Source: Comamonadaceae bacterium | GTDB taxonomy: Bacteria; Pseudomonadota; Gammaproteobacteria; Burkholderiales; Burkholderiaceae_C | Length of the DNA: 64,000 nucleotides | Direction: 5' to 3' | NCBI GenBank assembly: GCA_947476465.1 | Contig: CANJQN010000005.1 | Coordinates: 1 to 64,000, forward strand | Part shown: piece by piece, positions 7,874-15,945 of the stretch | Layout of the letters: each line of letters starts with the position of its first letter | Numbering within the stretch: the first letter of the stretch is position 1 | Position numbers and translations under genes: made by a program | The notes under the pieces: generated by a model | Seen by the model: the letters and a program-made list of their open reading frames with translations, nothing else | Told to the model about the DNA's origin: nothing | The model's database searches: none

Positions 7874-8316
7874 TGCCGGCGCCCTTGCGCGCGGACGACC
7901 TGCCTGCGCTGGTGGCGCAGCAGTTGATCCGCACCTGCCAGCTGGCGCAGGTCAGCCGGACCCAGCTGGCCTTTTATTGCGCGGCGGTCGGCGTGACCGA
8001 CCCCATTCACTACGAGAGCACCTTCGCACGCCAGGCGGGCTTCGCCGATAACGTGGTCAACGGTTCGCTTCGCGTGGCGTGGATGGCCCAGGCGCTGCAC
8101 GAGCTGGCGCTTCCCGGTGGCGCGCTGGTGCGGCTCAAGTGTTCGCACCGCGCGCCGATGCTGGCAGGCGCGACGCCCTGCATCGAAATCCGCTATCTGG
8201 GGCACGTGGCCAGCGACCGCGGCCTGCTCGTGGACCTGGCTGTCCAGACCCTGGTCGACGGCCGCGTGTGCGACGTCGGCACGGGCGCTGTCCTGATACC
8301 CAACGCCAACACCTGA
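7870..8316 (+). CDS. MaoC-like (R)-enoyl-CoA hydratase, catalytic subunit
   Basis: A 148-residue hot-dog protein with the hydratase-2 motif TDPIHYESTFARQAGF: Asp near 44 and His near 47 are the expected catalytic pair. It adds water to an enoyl-CoA. With the preceding gene it forms a split pair like ChsH1/ChsH2 of steroid side-chain degradation, where one subunit is catalytic and the other structural. The start overlaps the upstream stop by 4 nt. The substrate chain is not deducible. Confidence 0.82.
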   Translation: MMPAPLRADDLPALVAQQLIRTCQLAQVSRTQLAFYCAAVGVTDPIHYESTFARQAGFADNVVNGSLRVAWMAQALHELALPGGALVRLKCSHRAPMLAGATPCIEIRYLGHVASDRGLLVDLAVQTLVDGRVCDVGTGAVLIPNANT

Positions 8317-8324
8317 GTGTCCGC

Positions 8325-9482
8325 ATGCTGATCGAACTCGACCCCCCCATTCAGAAATTCAGGCGAGAAGTCATCGAGACCTTCGAGCAACTGCGGCGAC
8401 CTGAGTGGCTCAGCCTCGATCCGGAGTCGCCGGAGTATCTGGCGCATGGCAAGGCCATGGACCGGGCGCTGATCGAGAGGGGTTGGTACGCCTTGCACTG
8501 GCCCAAGGAATACGGTGGCGGGGGAACGCCCGACACCTTCTTGCGCCATGCCGTGCTGCGCGAGCTCGAGGGTTACTTTCGCGTCCCGTCCTTTGGGGGC
8601 CACGGGCGCTATATCGTCGGCCCTGCGCTGGTGGAGTTTGGCACGCCCGAGCAGAAAGAGCGCTACCTGCCCAAGATCGCCAGGGGCGAGACGGTGATCT
8701 GTCTGGGCTTTACGGAGCCCGATGCGGGCAGCGACCTGGCCGCCATGAACCTGCGCGCCGAGCGCCAGGGCCAGGACTACATCGCCAACGGCAGCAAGCT
8801 CTACATCACGTACGGCCACTACGCCACGCACATGTTTTTGGCGGCGCGCACGCAGCCCGGCAGCACGAGGCACAACGGCGTGAGCCTGTTCCTCGTCGAT
8901 ATGAAGTCGCCCGGCATACGGGTCAGCCATCTACCCTGCCTGACCGGTCACATGGTCACCGAAGTGCACTTCGACAATGTGCGCATTCCAGGCGATACCT
9001 TGCTGGGTGAACCGAACCGCGGCTTCTACCACATGACCACCGCGCTGAACTTCGAGCGTTCGGGCCTGGATTGGCCGGCCGAATACATGGGCCAGCTTGA
9101 AGACGTGGCGCAGTACGCGCGTGACAACGGCCTGTGGGAACGCAGCGCGATCCGCGAGGCCGTCGGGCGCCTGGCTGCCAGCCTGGAAGCGTGGCGGATG
9201 ATTTGCTGGCGCGTCGTGATGCTGCAAAGCAAAGGTGAGGTTCCAAGCTGGGAAGCCTCCATGGCGCAGCTGTTTCGCAAGGACTTCAACCCGCAGTTCG
9301 GGCGGCTCCTGCTCGAAGTGCTCGGACCCCAGGCCCTGGTGGAGCGCGGCGAGAGCCGCTCGCCGCTGGCCGGACGCGTCGAGTGGTACCTGCGCGAGTC
9401 CTTCAACAACCACGGACAGGGTGGCCGCTTCGTGACGCGCAATGTCATCGCGCGTCGCGGGCTGGACATGCCCAAGAGCTGA
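8325..9482 (+). CDS. Acyl-CoA dehydrogenase, subunit 1 of a probable heteromer
   Basis: An FAD-dependent acyl-CoA dehydrogenase of 385 residues. The N-terminal helical domain is followed by the flavin-binding segment (CLGFTEPDAGSDLAAMN and ITYGHYATHMF) and the C-terminal helical domain. The canonical catalytic EGT motif is not conserved: the aligned C-terminal segment reads NNHGQGGRF, with Gln where Glu is expected. Start ATG 8325 lies 8 nt after the hydratase stop. The next gene encodes a second, more divergent dehydrogenase, so an alpha2beta2 enzyme like the steroid-degrading FadE/ChsE pairs is likely. Confidence 0.9.
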   Translation: MLIELDPPIQKFRREVIETFEQLRRPEWLSLDPESPEYLAHGKAMDRALIERGWYALHWPKEYGGGGTPDTFLRHAVLRELEGYFRVPSFGGHGRYIVGPALVEFGTPEQKERYLPKIARGETVICLGFTEPDAGSDLAAMNLRAERQGQDYIANGSKLYITYGHYATHMFLAARTQPGSTRHNGVSLFLVDMKSPGIRVSHLPCLTGHMVTEVHFDNVRIPGDTLLGEPNRGFYHMTTALNFERSGLDWPAEYMGQLEDVAQYARDNGLWERSAIREAVGRLAASLEAWRMICWRVVMLQSKGEVPSWEASMAQLFRKDFNPQFGRLLLEVLGPQALVERGESRSPLAGRVEWYLRESFNNHGQGGRFVTRNVIARRGLDMPKS

Positions 9483-9486
9483 ACCC

Positions 9487-10554
9487 ATGCAAAACCATGA
9501 TCAGGAAAGTCTGAGCCTGCTGCGCGATTCGGCTCGAGACTTCTGCGATGCCATATCGCTCAAGACAGCCGACGCTCCCAGCGAGCGCTGGTGGTCCGAC
9601 ATCGCCGGCCTCGGCTGGTTGGCCGTGGCGGCGCCCGAGGACGCCGGTGGCGCTGGTCTCGGCCTGACCGGAGCCGCCGTGATCGCCAATGAACTCGGCA
9701 AGGCTGGCTATACCCGGGGCTACGCCGAAACGGTGGCGCTGGCGCACGCGCTTCGGCGGGGACGCGACGCCGGCCTGGTTCCTGCCCAAGAGGCCCTCCA
9801 GCAGGTGCTGCAGGACAGCGGCAGCGGTGCGTTGCAACTGAGCTTGATCAACCCCCTGGGTCCGCACATGCCCGGCGAAGGCCTGGTGGCTGACGTCGGC
9901 GCGCCCCGGCTCGGCCTGATCACCTACAGCGAATCGACCGGCCTGTGCCTGCACCAGATCGGCGAGGCCACACGGCAGCACCTGCTCAAGACGACTTCGC
10001 GTGCGCGGGACCTCCTTGTCTGCCTGGACGGCGAAGGCTTCGGGGCCGATTGCGTGCGGATTGAACTTGCTCAGGGCGACGCCGCGCTGCGCGTGTGGCA
10101 GGACGCGGTCATGCAGCACCGGGTGCTGGCGGCATCGCAATTGGTCGGCGCCGTTCAGACCGCGCTGGCGATTTCGGTGGACTACGCGCGCATCCGGTCG
10201 CAGTTCGGCCACCTCATCGGCAGTTACCAGGCCGTACAGCATGCGGTGGTCGACATGCTGGCTGGCTCGGACGCCGCCGAGTTGCTGGTCAATCGCGCGC
10301 TGCAGGCCATCGATGCCGCAAGCGGTGACCGGGCGTCGCTGGCCGATGCCGCCACGGCCTATGCCCGCGAAGTCGCCTGGACCAGCCTGATGAAAACCTA
10401 TGATGTGCTCGGCGGCGTGGGGTTTATCGAAGTGCATCCCATCAACCGCTACACCCGCGCCGTTCTGCTGACGCTGGCCAGTCTCGGGTCCGCCAGCGAA
10501 TGTGAAGACGCGACCGCCAGCCACGTCCGCCCGGGCCACTGGCTGGCCGCCTGA
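9487..10554 (+). CDS. Acyl-CoA dehydrogenase, subunit 2 of a probable heteromer
   Basis: A divergent 355-residue acyl-CoA dehydrogenase. The N-terminal part (DIAGLGWLAVAAPEDAGGAGLGL) and the C-terminal FAD/oligomer segment (VDYARIRSQFGHLIGSYQAVQH, then YDVLGGVGFIEVHPINRY) are clear, while the middle flavin-binding beta domain is poorly conserved. This pattern is typical of the second chain of heteromeric dehydrogenases. It lies 4 nt after the upstream gene. Start ATG 9487 was chosen over upstream in-frame codons because those would overlap the preceding gene. The substrate is unknown. Confidence 0.85.
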   Translation: MQNHDQESLSLLRDSARDFCDAISLKTADAPSERWWSDIAGLGWLAVAAPEDAGGAGLGLTGAAVIANELGKAGYTRGYAETVALAHALRRGRDAGLVPAQEALQQVLQDSGSGALQLSLINPLGPHMPGEGLVADVGAPRLGLITYSESTGLCLHQIGEATRQHLLKTTSRARDLLVCLDGEGFGADCVRIELAQGDAALRVWQDAVMQHRVLAASQLVGAVQTALAISVDYARIRSQFGHLIGSYQAVQHAVVDMLAGSDAAELLVNRALQAIDAASGDRASLADAATAYAREVAWTSLMKTYDVLGGVGFIEVHPINRYTRAVLLTLASLGSASECEDATASHVRPGHWLAA

Positions 10555-10580
10555 CCGTTCCCTTCGACAGGAAAAGCACC

Positions 10581-11033
10581 GTGACCGCCATCGATCCTGC
10601 ATCCAGCAAGCCGCTTCCCGAGCCGAGCGCACTCGCGCAGCCCTTCTGGGCCGCGCTGCGTAACGGGCAACTCCAGCTGCAGCGCTGCACCGGCTGCGGC
10701 CACTTCAATCATCCGCCGCGTATCACGTGTCCCAAGTGCCACGGCAAGTCCCTGGTCTGGACCGAGGTCGCGCCGCGGGGCACGGTTTACAGCTACACCA
10801 TCGTGCACCGGGCCCCCATGCCGTGCTTCAAGACGGATGTGCCGTATGCCGTGGCGCTGGTCGATATTGAAGGCACGCCTGCCAGGCTGCTGTCGAATCT
10901 GTCGGGTCCGCTCGACCAGGTGCGCGTAGGTATGCCGGTCGACGTCGTCTTCGAGCGGGCCTCCGACGAAATCACGCTCTTCAAATTCGCGCCCGCCGCG
11001 CGCTCCCAGGAGGCCCCTCATGCGCAGCACTGA
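10581..11033 (+). CDS. Zn-ribbon/OB-fold protein (DUF35 family)
   Basis: A 150-residue DUF35 protein with a rubredoxin-like zinc ribbon (C36, C39, C50, C53 in CTGCG and CPKC) followed by an acyl-CoA-binding OB fold (GTVYSYTIVHRAP, VPYAVALVDIEG). DUF35 proteins partner thiolase-superfamily enzymes; in steroid degradation the ChsH2 DUF35 domain is required by the Ltp2 aldolase. Here DUF35 is a separate gene overlapping the thiolase-like gene by 14 nt. The start is GTG 10581 behind AGGAAAAG. Confidence 0.9.
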   Translation: MTAIDPASSKPLPEPSALAQPFWAALRNGQLQLQRCTGCGHFNHPPRITCPKCHGKSLVWTEVAPRGTVYSYTIVHRAPMPCFKTDVPYAVALVDIEGTPARLLSNLSGPLDQVRVGMPVDVVFERASDEITLFKFAPAARSQEAPHAQH

Positions 11034-12198
11034 CCTGGCACGCACGCGGGAGCTCCTCAAGGGGGCCGCGATCGTCGGCGTATACACCACCGAACAGGGC
11101 GATCTGTCCGAGCGCAGCAGCGACTCCCTGCTGCTTGAGTCGATCGAAGGCGCTTTGGCCGATGCCGGGCTGACGATCGACGACGTCGACGGCATCGCTG
11201 GCGGCCGCAGCCCCACGGACAGCGCGGCCACCGCGCTGCCTGGCTACTGGTCCGAGCTGCTAGGCCATCCGGTGCGCTACTACAGCACGGTCGATGCCGC
11301 GGCCGCGGCGCACTGCGCAAACATCCTGCATGCCGCGCTGGCTGTGGCGGCCGGCCTGGCGGAGACGATCGTGGTGATCGGCGGCGGCAGCCGTGGCGGC
11401 TCGCGCGAGGACAGTGTGCGCAAGATGGCCTATGCGCATGGGGAATTCGATGTGTCCTGGGGAACGCTGGTCCCCTCCTGGTTCGCGCTCGCCGCGCGAC
11501 GCCACATGCATGAGTACGGCACGACATCGGAGCAACTGGCCGAGATCGCCGTGTCTACGCGCAGTTGGGCGGCCATGCATCCGCAGGCGATCATGAAAAA
11601 ACCGTTGACGATCTCCGACGTCGTCAACTCGCGCATGATCTCCGACCCCTTGCACCTGCTCGATTGCTGCCTGTCCAACGACGGCGCCGGCGCGATGGTC
11701 ATCACATCCCGGGCGCGTGCGGCGGATTGCCGTCACAAGAGCGTGCAGGTTTTGGGCGGCGCGGAGGACTATACGTTCCAGGGATACGTCAATGTCGGCC
11801 ACGACTGGCTCAGTTCCGGGGCCGAGTATTGTGGCCAGAGGGCGTTGGGCATGGCCGGCCTTGCGCACGCCGACATCGACTTGCTCGAAATCTACGACTG
11901 CTTCACCATCACCGTTTTGCGAATGATCGAAGACCTCGGCTTTTGCAAGAAGGGGGAGGGCGGCGCCTTCGTTTCGGACGGAAAGTTGCGCCCGGGGGGA
12001 AGTCTCCCGCTGAACACGCACGGTGGGGGCTTGTCCTGGGGCCACAATTTTTCCGGTCTGGCCCACGCCATCGAAGCGGTGCGTCAAATCCGCGGCGAAT
12101 GCGGCGCCCGCCAGGTGCCGCACGCCCGCACGGCGCTCGTGCACACGCAGGGCGGCCCACTTGCCATGCACGGCACGGTCATCCTGGCCGGGGCCTGA
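11020..12198 (+). CDS. Thiolase-superfamily protein, probable Ltp2-like retro-aldolase
   Basis: A 392-residue thiolase-fold protein. The fold signatures are visible (SNDGAGAMVI near 219; IYDCF near 291; NTHGGGLSWGH near 332), but the thiolase catalytic set is not: the position expected for the nucleophilic Cys (after TVDA, near 93-95) is Ala, and the C-terminal CxG is replaced by TQGGP. Loss of these cysteines with an adjacent DUF35 partner is the hallmark of Ltp2-type aldolases, which cleave a beta-hydroxyacyl-CoA into a ketone and a short acyl-CoA. AGGAGG precedes the ATG at 11020. Alternative: a non-decarboxylating thiolase relative of other function. The aldolase role is inference. Confidence 0.8.
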   Translation: MRSTDLARTRELLKGAAIVGVYTTEQGDLSERSSDSLLLESIEGALADAGLTIDDVDGIAGGRSPTDSAATALPGYWSELLGHPVRYYSTVDAAAAAHCANILHAALAVAAGLAETIVVIGGGSRGGSREDSVRKMAYAHGEFDVSWGTLVPSWFALAARRHMHEYGTTSEQLAEIAVSTRSWAAMHPQAIMKKPLTISDVVNSRMISDPLHLLDCCLSNDGAGAMVITSRARAADCRHKSVQVLGGAEDYTFQGYVNVGHDWLSSGAEYCGQRALGMAGLAHADIDLLEIYDCFTITVLRMIEDLGFCKKGEGGAFVSDGKLRPGGSLPLNTHGGGLSWGHNFSGLAHAIEAVRQIRGECGARQVPHARTALVHTQGGPLAMHGTVILAGA

Positions 12199-12210
12199 AC
12201 GAGCGATTCG

Positions 12211-12232
12211 CACCAGGGCAATGGCCCTGGTG
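12211..12232. terminator. Hairpin between convergent operons
   Basis: A perfect 9-bp stem (CACCAGGGC at 12211-12219, GCCCTGGTG at 12224-12232) with a 4-nt loop. It begins 12 nt after the stop of the forward operon and faces the end of the reverse operon. There is no clear U-tract, so intrinsic termination is plausible but not certain. Confidence 0.65.
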
Positions 12233-12285
12233 GCTCACCGGCTTATCGCTGCACTCGTCGCGCGTGTACGAGCCGGCGTCTCTCT

Positions 12286-13467
12286 TCACCTGCGGGGTTT
12301 CGATTCTGAAGCGGTCGGGCGGAACGCATCCAGTCCCGTGATTTCGCGGCCGTGGATGAGGGTGAGTATTTCCGGTGTTCCGTCCGGAATCGACAGCATG
12401 CGCACGTCGCGCGCGAGCCGCTCGATGCCGAGCTCGCGGCTGAGCCCCATCGCGCCGTGCAAGCGCATCCCAATGGCGATCGCACGATCGCAGGAGTCGA
12501 TCGTGAACCGTTTGGCCATGGCCGAGAGCCCATTCGCACGCTCGCCCCGGTCAATCGCGGACAGCGCGTTGTAGCAAAGCAGGCGGCTCGCCACGATAGC
12601 CGTTTCCATATCGGAAAGGCCCTGCTGAACGAGCTGGAACCCACCGATGTAGGTGCCGAATTGCTTGCGCACGCCTGCGTAGGCGCGCGTGGCCTCAAAG
12701 GCCCGGGTCGCCAGATTCACAGCGGCGAGTCCGAGCAGGCACCGGCCAGCCAACCAGGTCACGGTCAGGATCTTGGCCGCGTCGCCGGACTCGCCGAAGC
12801 AATTGGCCTTGGGCACCCGGCAATTGTCGAAGACCATTTCAGCAAGATGCGACTGCCGCATCCCGATGACGTCGATCTCGCGCGCCTCGAACGGCGACTC
12901 GTCGCGGTCGATCACCACGCGCATGAGGTTGCGGCCGTCGTTGGGCCCGCCGCGACGGCAGGTCACGTTGACGATGTCGGCGATCGACCCGTTGGTGATC
13001 CACATCTTGTTCCCGTTGACGACGACGTGGTCGCCTTGGTCCACCGCGGTGGTGCGCGTGCCACGCGGGTCCGAGCCACCGTCAGGCTCCGTCGTCGCGG
13101 TTGTCGCGATGCGTTTGCCCGCGATCAGGTCCGGCAGGAACCGCTTGCGCTGTTCGGGATTGCTGCCGTAGTGCAGCCGCAAAACCGCCGTTTCCTGGCA
13201 TTGGATGAGAAATGCTGCCATGGTCGGCAACTGCTCACAGATGAGCCCGTAGTCCAGGGCGCTCAGGCCTGCTCCGCCTTCTGCCTGGGGCAGGCGCGCG
13301 GCCGTGATGCCCATGCGCGAGGCTGCCTGCAAGATCGCGAGCGCAGCGGGCTTGGGCAGCGGCTTGTCAGGGTTGTTGGCTGCGAGCACGGGTTCGATGT
13401 CCTCGGCGACCATTCGCCGCGTGGCATCGACCATCATGGTCTGTTCGGAAGAAAGAGAAAAATCCAT
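12286..13467 (-). CDS. Acyl-CoA dehydrogenase (alicyclic-acid type candidate)
   Basis: A complete 393-residue acyl-CoA dehydrogenase: MDFSLSSEQTMMVDATRRMV start, flavin segment TATTEPDGGSDPRG and KMWITNGS, C-terminal domain with AYAGVRKQFG. At the catalytic EGT position it has Asp (IPDGTPEIL). It is the last gene of the reverse operon that begins with the CoA-transferase at 18255, and lies 9 nt downstream of a BadH-like dehydrogenase. In alicyclic-acid degradation an acyl-CoA dehydrogenase makes the ring-1-ene-carboxyl-CoA. AAGG precedes the ATG. The substrate is inferred from neighbours only. Confidence 0.88.
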   Translation of the reverse strand: MDFSLSSEQTMMVDATRRMVAEDIEPVLAANNPDKPLPKPAALAILQAASRMGITAARLPQAEGGAGLSALDYGLICEQLPTMAAFLIQCQETAVLRLHYGSNPEQRKRFLPDLIAGKRIATTATTEPDGGSDPRGTRTTAVDQGDHVVVNGNKMWITNGSIADIVNVTCRRGGPNDGRNLMRVVIDRDESPFEAREIDVIGMRQSHLAEMVFDNCRVPKANCFGESGDAAKILTVTWLAGRCLLGLAAVNLATRAFEATRAYAGVRKQFGTYIGGFQLVQQGLSDMETAIVASRLLCYNALSAIDRGERANGLSAMAKRFTIDSCDRAIAIGMRLHGAMGLSRELGIERLARDVRMLSIPDGTPEILTLIHGREITGLDAFRPTASESKPRR

Positions 13468-13476
13468 GGTGGGGCC

Positions 13477-14265
13477 TTAGGGCATCGTGAATCCGCCGTT
13501 CACGCTGAACACCTGGCCGGTGGTCCAGGCGGAACGATCGCTGGCGAGAAAGACAATGGCCGCAGCAATGTCGTCGGGCTCGCCGATGCGCCCTAACGGA
13601 TACCGTTTGAGCACGTTCTTGGTCCGGCGCTCGTAGCGTTCAGGCCCCAGTTCGCTGGCGATCTTCGCTTGAGTGATCTGACGCAATTCGGTGTTTGTGG
13701 TGCCTGGAGAAACGACGTTGATCGTCACGCCGCTCGCGCCGACTTCCTGAGCCACCGACTTGCACAGGGCAACCACCCCCGCCTTGGCGGCCGCGTAGAC
13801 CGAAATGCGCGACTGTCCGATGCGCGCTGCGTCGGTGGCCAGGCAGATGATCCGCCCGTAGCCGTTTTGCGTCATCGACGGAAGGAACGCGTGCAGGCAG
13901 TTCATCGCGCCAAAGAGGCCGACGGAGATGGTGCGCTGCCAATCCGCAGGCGTCGAATCCAGAAAGAGCTTCTCTTCCACGATGGCCGCACAGTTGATCA
14001 GCACGTCGGCCGGTCCGAGCGCCGCCGCCAATTCGTCCCTGGCACGCACGACGTCCTCATAGCTTGCAATGTCGGCCGCCACACCAACGCTCTTGATGCC
14101 AAACTGCTCCGTCAACTCCCTGGCGCTGCTTTTGGCGCTCTCGCCCAGGTTGTCGATGATCCCGACCGACGCGCCCTGCGCCGCGAGCATCTTGGCGGTG
14201 GCTCGTCCGATGCCGCGGCCAGCGCCGGTGATGGCCACCACCCTGTTCTTGAAACCTAACTCCAT
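13477..14265 (-). CDS. SDR-family dehydrogenase, BadH-like
   Basis: A short-chain dehydrogenase of 262 residues. The nucleotide-binding motif TGAGRGIG is at 13-20 and the catalytic YAAAK has Tyr157 and Lys161. The usual catalytic Ser position near 144 is Thr in CLATDAARIG. The DAARIG stretch and the flanking residues resemble BadH (2-hydroxycyclohexanecarboxyl-CoA dehydrogenase), and the next gene upstream in the operon resembles BadI, as in Rhodopseudomonas. It would oxidise a ring 2-hydroxyacyl-CoA to the 2-keto form. AAGAAGG precedes the ATG. A generic FabG-like role cannot be excluded. Confidence 0.85.
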   Translation of the reverse strand: MELGFKNRVVAITGAGRGIGRATAKMLAAQGASVGIIDNLGESAKSSARELTEQFGIKSVGVAADIASYEDVVRARDELAAALGPADVLINCAAIVEEKLFLDSTPADWQRTISVGLFGAMNCLHAFLPSMTQNGYGRIICLATDAARIGQSRISVYAAAKAGVVALCKSVAQEVGASGVTINVVSPGTTNTELRQITQAKIASELGPERYERRTKNVLKRYPLGRIGEPDDIAAAIVFLASDRSAWTTGQVFSVNGGFTMP

Positions 14266-14304
14266 GGTCCTTCTTTCTTGTCGTGCACAGCCCCGTCGCG
14301 GGTA

Positions 14305-15096
14305 TCAGGCCTTGCGGTACTTGCGGTAGTCGGACGGGCGCTTTTCGAGGAACGCCTTGACGCCCTCCAGATGTTCATCATTTCCAATGATGGAAGAAAG
14401 CAGCTCGCCGTGGGCCGTGAACGCGCCATAGAACTCCTGGTCGGAGCCCACGTTCAGGGCAATCTTGGCGATCCGGATCGCCTGCGGACTCTTGGCCAAA
14501 ATCTCTTCGCACAGCTTGGCCACGACCTCGTCGAGCTCCTCGTCGGGGACGACCTGATTGATGAGCCCCATGTCGAGCGATTCTTTCGCGGAATAGAGGC
14601 GGCAGGTGTAGATCATTTCGCGGGCCTTGCGCTCGCCCACCAGACGCGGGAGCAGCTGGCATGCGCCCCACACGGGAACGCTGCCGACTTTTGGGCCCAC
14701 CTGGCCGAACTTCGCGTTTTCGGATGCGATCGACAGGTCGCAGAAGATGTTGAGCTCGTTGCCGCCGCCGACGCAAAAGCCTCGCACCTTGGCAATGATC
14801 GGCTTGTCCATCATCCGCATCACGCTCGACAAGTTATTGACGCGCCGGATCTGAATGCGCGCCAGGTTCTGCGTACGGTGCTGCTGGTCCTTGACGTCGC
14901 CCCCTGCGCAAAAGGCCTTGTCGCCGGCGCCGGTCAGGACCACCACGCCGACGGTTGCGTCGTTTGCGGCAGCGGTGAATGCCGTGGTCAGGTCTTCATA
15001 GGTCCGCGGGCGCAGCGCATTGCGCGACCCAGGCCGATTGATGGTAACGGTCGCAATCCCGTTGGCGGACTCATACGTGACATCTTCTAGGTTCAT
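14305..15096 (-). CDS. Crotonase-family hydrolase, BadI/MenB-like
   Basis: A 263-residue crotonase. Unlike ordinary hydratases it carries AFCAGGD near 61-67 and FGQVGPKVGS near 130-139, followed by RLVGERKAREMIY, all of which resemble BadI and MenB. BadI hydrolyses the ring of 2-ketocyclohexanecarboxyl-CoA to pimelyl-CoA; MenB closes a ring. There are no menaquinone genes nearby, and the adjacent SDR looks like BadH, so ring cleavage is favoured. CGAGG precedes the ATG. It sits in a tight reverse operon, 39 nt before the SDR gene. Residue-level confirmation needs alignment. Confidence 0.82.
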   Translation of the reverse strand: MNLEDVTYESANGIATVTINRPGSRNALRPRTYEDLTTAFTAAANDATVGVVVLTGAGDKAFCAGGDVKDQQHRTQNLARIQIRRVNNLSSVMRMMDKPIIAKVRGFCVGGGNELNIFCDLSIASENAKFGQVGPKVGSVPVWGACQLLPRLVGERKAREMIYTCRLYSAKESLDMGLINQVVPDEELDEVVAKLCEEILAKSPQAIRIAKIALNVGSDQEFYGAFTAHGELLSSIIGNDEHLEGVKAFLEKRPSDYRKYRKA

Positions 15097-15150
15097 GAAA
15101 ATCCTCGTTGCAAATTTATGTTGCCGGTCGGCAGCGATGCGCGAGCGCGC

Positions 15151-15936
15151 CTACTCGCCTTTGAAGACCGCTTTTCGCTTCTCTAGGAAGGCGGTGATGC
15201 CTTCCTGCCTGTCGCTGGTCTGCGCGATGGTGTTGACCACGAACGACTCGAATTCAATGGCATCGCGCAGATTCATCTCCACGCCGGCATAGACGCTGCT
15301 CTTGAGCATCCTCAGGGCCAGCGGCGCGCGTTCCTCGTAGACCTTGACCATCGCCTTGGCCGCTGACAACGCCTCTCCGGTGGGCACCAGGCGGTTGAGA
15401 AGCCCGATGCGCATCGCGTGCTGGGCGTCGATCGGATCCGCGGAAAACAGGATCTCCAAGGCATGTCCGATGCCCACGATGCGCGGAAGCCTCTGCGTGC
15501 CGCCACCGCCCGGGACCGTTCCGATCTTTGCGCTGGTGATCGCATAGCGGGTGTTCTCGCTGCCCACGCGCAGGTCGCAGGCCAGCGCGAGTTCAAAACC
15601 ACCCGTGAAGCAGAAGCCCTCGATCGCGGCGACGACGGGCTTCGGGCAATTCTCGAGGACGTTGTTCAGGCGCTTCCAGCTCGCGGTGTAATCCAGGCGA
15701 TGGGCCGTGGTGTCCATTTTCTCGAGGGCCTCGTTCAGATCGGCGCCAGCCGAAAAGTATGCGGAGCCGCCGGTCACGATGACGCCGAAGACGCTTGGGT
15801 CGGCACTTGCCTGGGCGATGGCGTGCTCCACGTCTTCCATCATCTGGAGGTTGATGGCGTTTCGGCAGTCGGGCCGATGCAGTTGCAGGACGAAGGCGCC
15901 GCCGTCGCGGTCGATTTTGATAGTTTGGTAGGTCAT
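15151..15936 (-). CDS. Enoyl-CoA hydratase/isomerase, BadK-like position
   Basis: A 261-residue crotonase with a conserved oxyanion loop (FSAGADL) and a catalytic glutamate at about 115 in GGFELALACD. The second hydratase glutamate, expected just before GTVPGGGGTQRL, is Ser (about 135), so it may be an isomerase or a hydratase of altered mechanism. In the operon it lies between the CoA-transferase and the BadI-like gene, matching the place of badK, which hydrates cyclohex-1-ene-carboxyl-CoA. There is no clear ribosome-binding site. Confidence 0.82.
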   Translation of the reverse strand: MTYQTIKIDRDGGAFVLQLHRPDCRNAINLQMMEDVEHAIAQASADPSVFGVIVTGGSAYFSAGADLNEALEKMDTTAHRLDYTASWKRLNNVLENCPKPVVAAIEGFCFTGGFELALACDLRVGSENTRYAITSAKIGTVPGGGGTQRLPRIVGIGHALEILFSADPIDAQHAMRIGLLNRLVPTGEALSAAKAMVKVYEERAPLALRMLKSSVYAGVEMNLRDAIEFESFVVNTIAQTSDRQEGITAFLEKRKAVFKGE

Positions 15937-15945
15937 CGGGTGGAT

